Below, piece by piece: positions 32,999 to 36,413 of a DNA stretch of 36,413 nt; the stretch's first letter is position 1; the number at the start of each line of letters is the position of its first letter. The stretch covers positions 1 to 36,413 of the forward strand of contig JAGAJA010000090.1 of assembly GCA_017829075.1 (NCBI GenBank), given 5' to 3'. The stretch comes from Oscillospiraceae bacterium (GTDB lineage: Bacteria > Bacillota_A > Clostridia > Oscillospirales > Ruminococcaceae). A program made the position numbers and the translations under genes. The notes beneath the pieces are model-generated. The model did not search any database. It was not told the DNA's origin and was given only the letters and a program-made list of their open reading frames with translations.

Positions 32999-33450
32999 TC
33001 GCCCCTCACCTTCCCCTTTTTGTTGAATATAAGCAGCTTCCTCCCGACATAATTCCACACCAGAACGATGGCTGCGGCGGCGATCTTCACAAAGAGATAG
33101 CTGATGTGAAGAAGCTCAGTGCCGAGGTACATTATCAGCTCGGTAAGCCCCAGACCGATAAGCCCGATCACCGTGAATATTATAAATGCCGACAGGTTTT
33201 TGCCGTTTCCGCTGTTTTCCGTCTTTCTGAACACAAACACCAGCGACAGAACATAATTCGTGACAAGTCCTGTCACAAACCCCGCCGCCGCAGAGAGCAT
33301 AAGCTCCCATGAGGTTTCTCCGGTCAGGATAAGCTCCCTGAAAAGGATAAGCGTTCCGTAATCCACCAGAAACGCTATCCCTCCGACCAGCGCATATCTG
33401 AAAAACTCCCAGAAAAGCCGGAGCAGCTTTGCCTTTTTTTCTTCGGTCAT
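32995..33450 (-). CDS. GtrA-family membrane protein
   Basis: The 151-residue protein has four hydrophobic segments and the GtrA pattern: [23 protein letters not shown] at the start, [12 protein letters not shown] in the second segment, and [15 protein letters not shown] at the end. It is first in the operon with the FAD protein (ATGA overlap) and the membrane glycosyltransferase. The promoter is at 33504-33532. It probably supports transfer of a lipid-linked sugar across the membrane for the downstream glycosyltransferase. Confidence 0.88.
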   Translation of the reverse strand: MTEEKKAKLLRLFWEFFRYALVGGIAFLVDYGTLILFRELILTGETSWELMLSAAAGFVTGLVTNYVLSLVFVFRKTENSGNGKNLSAFIIFTVIGLIGLGLTELIMYLGTELLHISYLFVKIAAAAIVLVWNYVGRKLLIFNKKGKVRGE

Positions 33451-33503
33451 TGTAATACCTCTATGTAAATGTTATTTCAAAAACAACTGTTGCAGTACAT
33501 TTG

Positions 33504-33532
33504 ATTATACCACTTTTTTTAACTTTTTTCAA
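33504..33532 (-). promoter_or_regulatory. Sigma-A promoter of the gtrA-FAD-GT operon
   Basis: On the minus strand TTGAAA (33527-33532) and TATAAT (33504-33509) are 17 bp apart, about 54 bp before the gtrA start. Confidence 0.8.
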
Positions 33533-33668
33533 TGATCCCCGCAATTCCACGGATAAAATTGTAACAATATACATTAACACTCAAATGCTTTTGTATATAT
33601 TTCCACATTAATAAAGCTTCTGTAAGCTAAAAATATGAGAAAAATTGAAGACTTTTCCGCATATCCGG

Positions 33669-33697
33669 TTGAAATAAGCGCAGAAAAGTGGTATGAT
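33669..33697 (+). promoter_or_regulatory. Sigma-A promoter of the alcohol dehydrogenase gene
   Basis: TTGAAA (33669-33674) and TATGAT (33692-33697) are 17 bp apart, about 32 bp upstream of the start codon at 33729. Confidence 0.75.
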
Positions 33698-33728
33698 GAT
33701 TACAGAGAAAATCAAGGAGGTAATTTCC

Positions 33729-34892
33729 ATGAACAATTTTACTTATTCCATTCCAACGGTAATTCACTTCGGCAAGGGGCAGTTAAGTCACCTTGAAGAG
33801 CTGAAACGCAGCGGCGACAGAGTGCTTCTCGTGTACGGCGGTGGAAGCATAAAGAAAAGCGGGTTATTTGACGCTGCCGTGAAGATACTGACAGACGCGG
33901 GACTTTCTGTCACTGAGCTTGCGGGAGTCGAGCCTAACCCGCGTATAGAATCAGTGCGCCGGGGCGCGGAGCTTTGCAAAGAAAACAAGATAGATATGGT
34001 TCTCGCTGTCGGAGGCGGCTCTACAATAGACTGCGCCAAAGTAGTGGCAGCGGGCGCGTTCTATGATGGCGACCCGTGGGATCTGGTGCTGGACGGAAGC
34101 AAGATCAAGGCTGCACTGCCGGTGTATTCCGTGCTGACCCTTTCGGCGACCGGCTCGGAAATGGACGAGTTTGCAGTAATCAGCGACCTGTCCAAGAATG
34201 AAAAGTGGGGTACCGGAAGCGACCTTATCAAGCCGGTAATGTCCGTGCTCGACCCAAGCTATACCTTTACCGTTTCGGCAAAGCAGACCGCCGCAGGCAC
34301 GGCAGATATGATGAGCCATACCTTTGAGAACTACTTCACCAACGTCAAGGGAGCAGATCTTCAGGTGAGTATGTGCGAGGCTGTGCTGAAAACCTGCATA
34401 AAATACGGCCCGATCGCCCTCAGAGATCCGGAAAACTATGACGCGCGGGCAAATCTCATGTGGGCGGGCAGCCTTGCGATAAACGGTCTGCTGAGCTACG
34501 GCTCGGAGGTTGGTTGGTGCGTTCACCCTATGGAGCATGAGCTTTCCGCGTTCTATGACATTACCCACGGCGAAGGTCTTGCGATACTTACCCCGGTATG
34601 GATGCGCTTCGTTCTGAAAAAGGATCCCTCGAAAACGGCGCAGCTTGCCACCTACGGAAGAAACGTCTGGGGACTTTCCGGAGAGGACAGCGCGGCTGCA
34701 AAACAGGCTGTGAACAAGACAGCGGAATTCTTCTTTGATACAATGAAAATGCCCGCAAACCTCCGGGCAGTGGGAATTACGGAAAAGACGCATTTTGAGG
34801 AAATGGCGGCAAAAGCGGCGGCAGGCTGCGACGGAAGCTTTGTTCCTCTCACCAAGGAGGATATCGTATCTATCTTTGATATGGCGTTCTGA
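33729..34892 (+). CDS. Iron-containing alcohol dehydrogenase (butanol dehydrogenase type)
   Basis: The protein, 387 residues from the start at 33729, reduces aldehydes to alcohols with NAD(P)H. The start is set by AAGGAGG just upstream; an ATG at 33693 lies within the -10 box and is unlikely. The N-terminus NFTYSIPTVIHFGKGQLSHL and GGGSIKKSG are typical, with the nucleotide-binding GGGSTIDCAKVVAAGA. Iron ligands are seen in GTADMMSHTFENY (Asp and His), VHPMEHELSAF (His) and DITHGEGLAIL (His). Family members of this subclass (BdhA/YqhD-like) act in fermentation or aldehyde detoxification. It is a single-gene unit and shows no link to its glycan-related neighbours. Confidence 0.92.
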   Translation: MNNFTYSIPTVIHFGKGQLSHLEELKRSGDRVLLVYGGGSIKKSGLFDAAVKILTDAGLSVTELAGVEPNPRIESVRRGAELCKENKIDMVLAVGGGSTIDCAKVVAAGAFYDGDPWDLVLDGSKIKAALPVYSVLTLSATGSEMDEFAVISDLSKNEKWGTGSDLIKPVMSVLDPSYTFTVSAKQTAAGTADMMSHTFENYFTNVKGADLQVSMCEAVLKTCIKYGPIALRDPENYDARANLMWAGSLAINGLLSYGSEVGWCVHPMEHELSAFYDITHGEGLAILTPVWMRFVLKKDPSKTAQLATYGRNVWGLSGEDSAAAKQAVNKTAEFFFDTMKMPANLRAVGITEKTHFEEMAAKAAAGCDGSFVPLTKEDIVSIFDMAF

Positions 34893-34941
34893 TTCGGCGG
34901 CTGGGCGGTGAAAATCAGACTGCGCCATTCAGAATACAAAC

Positions 34942-34970
34942 TTGACATATTATTCAGCCAATGATATAAT
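34942..34970 (+). promoter_or_regulatory. Sigma-A promoter of the GtrB-like gene
   Basis: TTGACA (34942-34947) and TATAAT (34965-34970), both consensus, with a 17-bp spacer and 35 bp before the start codon. Confidence 0.85.
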
Positions 34971-35005
34971 AATATCATCAGAAATGAAACGAAAAGAGGC
35001 GCAGA

Positions 35006-35968
35006 ATGACTCCCCGACTTATAATAGTGATCCCCTGCTACAACGAGCAGGAGGTCTTACCGATAACAGCACCGCAGTTTCTTTCCAAAATAAAATCTCT
35101 CGCAGCCGCCGGACAGATCTCCGAGGACAGCCGAATAATGTTTGTGAACGACGGCAGCCGTGACGACACATGGAACATCATCACAAAGCTCGCGGAGCAG
35201 GACGAGCATTATATCGGCATTGCCCAGAGCCGCAATCGCGGACACCAGAACGCGGTGCTCGCCGGACTTATGGAAGCAAAGGATATGTGCGATATTACCA
35301 TAAGCATTGACTGCGACGGACAGGACGATATCAACGCAATGGATGAGATGGTAGCTGCCTATCACGACGGCTGCGAGATAGTCTATGGCGTCCGCTCAAA
35401 GCGGGATACTGACACGTTCTTTAAGCGCTTCACCGCCGAGAGCTTCTATAAGCTGATGAACGCTATGGGAGCAGAGGTGGTGTTCAATCATGCGGACTAC
35501 CGTCTGATAAGCAGCCGTGCGCTTCAGGAGCTGTCAAAATTCAAGGAGGTAAATATCTTCCTGAGGGGAATGGTTCCTCTGGTCGGATTCAAAAGCACCA
35601 GCGTTTATTACGAGCGCAGCGAACGCGCCGCAGGAAAGTCCCATTATCCCCTGAGCAAAATGCTGGCGCTTGCCTTTGACGGAATAACCAGCCTTTCCAT
35701 AAAGCCGATTAAAATGATCATAGCATTGGGAATAATCGTTGCGGTGATAAGCTTTATCGGTATCGTCTGGGCGGTTGTGAAGGCAATTCTTGGACAAACC
35801 GTCTGGGGCTGGGCTTCAACTACCTGCATTATCTGTTTTCTGAGCGGAGTTCAGCTTATCTCTGTCGGAATTATCGGCGAATATATCGGAAAGATATATA
35901 TGGAGGTAAAGCACCGCCCGCGGTATATAATCAGCGACAGAACATGGGATAAGCGGGATAAGTCTTGA
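35006..35968 (+). CDS. GtrB/DPM1-like polyprenyl-phosphate glycosyltransferase (GT2)
   Basis: The 320-residue protein has a GT2 catalytic domain and two C-terminal membrane segments, the layout of GtrB/ArnC/DPM1-type enzymes that load a sugar onto undecaprenyl phosphate. Motifs are IIVIPCYNEQEVLP at the start, MFVNDGSRDDTW, SRNRGHQNAVLAGL, the acidic SIDCDGQDD (DxD-type metal site) and, before the membrane, YYERSERAAGKSHYP. Membrane segments lie at about 235-255 and 270-295. An AGAGG ribosome site precedes the ATG. It would supply the lipid-linked sugar used by GtrA-assisted glycosyltransferases such as the one at 29806-31407, though it is a separate transcription unit. Confidence 0.9.
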   Translation: MTPRLIIVIPCYNEQEVLPITAPQFLSKIKSLAAAGQISEDSRIMFVNDGSRDDTWNIITKLAEQDEHYIGIAQSRNRGHQNAVLAGLMEAKDMCDITISIDCDGQDDINAMDEMVAAYHDGCEIVYGVRSKRDTDTFFKRFTAESFYKLMNAMGAEVVFNHADYRLISSRALQELSKFKEVNIFLRGMVPLVGFKSTSVYYERSERAAGKSHYPLSKMLALAFDGITSLSIKPIKMIIALGIIVAVISFIGIVWAVVKAILGQTVWGWASTTCIICFLSGVQLISVGIIGEYIGKIYMEVKHRPRYIISDRTWDKRDKS

Positions 35969-35989
35969 TATTACAGTAAATACAAACCA

Positions 35990-36034
35990 AAAGTCACTTT
36001 TGATATGATGTGTCAAAAGTGACTTTGCGTTTTA
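35990..36034 (+). terminator. Rho-independent terminator after the GtrB-like gene
   Basis: AAAGTCACTTTTGA (35990-36003) pairs perfectly over 14 bp with TCAAAAGTGACTTT (36013-36026), 9-nt loop, followed by GCGTTTTAT. Confidence 0.85.
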
Positions 36035-36413
36035 TTATGGTTTATTTACTGATGATTTTGTAAACAAAGCGACGAATTGGAATTTGTCGAGTGCCTCGAC
36101 ACGCATTCCGCCTTTTGTAATGTTGCATTTATCCGTGGGTTTATCAACGGCGGTATTCAACAAGCGATTATGAGGGCAAAGGGGGCAAGGGGCAAAGCCC
36201 CAAAAAATCTTGATTATTCGCAAAACAACCTACCCGCAGGAATGGGGCTGAATGCCGTCGGCAGCGCTCCTTTCCCTAGATTGTATTTCGTTTCACTTTG
36301 TATCCGCGAAAAACCGGACAAGGGGGGAATGGGGAGAGGGGAAGAGGAGTCTGAGGAGAAAACCGTAGGGGAAAGGGGGGAACGTCCGGTTTTTGTCGGA
36401 TTTTCTAACTTCC
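36035..36413. other. Gene-poor right end with a possible ORF remnant
   Basis: No convincing gene is seen. On the minus strand 36035-36150 reads CNITKGGMRVEALDKFQFVA..., which could be a scrap of coding DNA. From 36320 the plus strand becomes a long purine-rich run flanked by an inverted repeat (36309-36319 and 36384-36394). The window ends before this can be resolved. Confidence 0.4.
36309..36394. repeat. Inverted repeat flanking a purine-rich tract
   Basis: AAAAACCGGAC (36309-36319) and GTCCGGTTTTT (36384-36394) are perfect 11-bp inverted repeats separated by 64 nt of almost only A and G. They could be the ends of a small element or a hairpin; no gene lies inside. Confidence 0.5.

Noticed and set aside
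33951..34928. A 325-codon minus-strand frame
   Set aside because: Antisense shadow of the alcohol dehydrogenase, whose iron-ligand and nucleotide motifs are clear.

Overview
The window looks like a chromosome segment of a gut-type Firmicute, probably Oscillospiraceae/Ruminococcaceae (inferred from protein style, sigma-A promoters with 17-bp spacers, AGGAGG ribosome sites and starch-oriented gene content; no rRNA or tRNA gene is present to confirm it).

Left arm, 1-6306, is accessory DNA. It holds the start of a phage tail-fibre gene running off the left edge, a frameshifted serine recombinase with a stop-interrupted partner ORF, a 38-bp near-perfect DNA palindrome (1757-1794), a two-gene NAD-type defence operon (a TIR protein plus a short chimera of a SIR2 N-half and a TIR-like C-half), scraps of an IS transposase and of an AlbA/RecG-like ATP-binding regulator, and an intact-looking tripartite hipBST toxin-antitoxin operon with three evenly spaced operators.

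Middle, 6305-29137, is a starch/maltodextrin and glycogen block. On the minus strand is an operon malE-malF-malG-lacI-amylase-pullulanase (17874 to 9377), preceded by a second operon lacI-malQ-glgP (23311 to 18278). On the plus strand are an orphan sugar-binding lipoprotein, a GtrA protein, and two zinc-ribbon membrane proteins, one with seven 19-residue repeats. Extracellular amylase would release maltodextrins, MalEFG would import them (the ATPase is not here and must be supplied elsewhere), and pullulanase, MalQ and glycogen phosphorylase would process them in the cytoplasm.

Right arm, 29102-36413, carries a surface-glycan operon gtrA-FAD oxidoreductase-membrane glycosyltransferase, an iron alcohol dehydrogenase and a GtrB-like glycosyltransferase.

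The most striking observation is that one polysaccharide deacetylase gene is cut in two. Its N-half is at 29668-29138 (minus) and its C-half at 6305-6835 (plus), and both junctions lie in half-palindromes related to the complete palindrome at 1757-1794. Reversing the 22.8-kb segment on paper restores an in-frame 353-residue deacetylase and, at the other end, a second complete 38-bp palindrome. The exchange point is the central GA dinucleotide of that palindrome, as expected for a serine recombinase. The whole starch block therefore appears to have been flipped by site-specific recombination.
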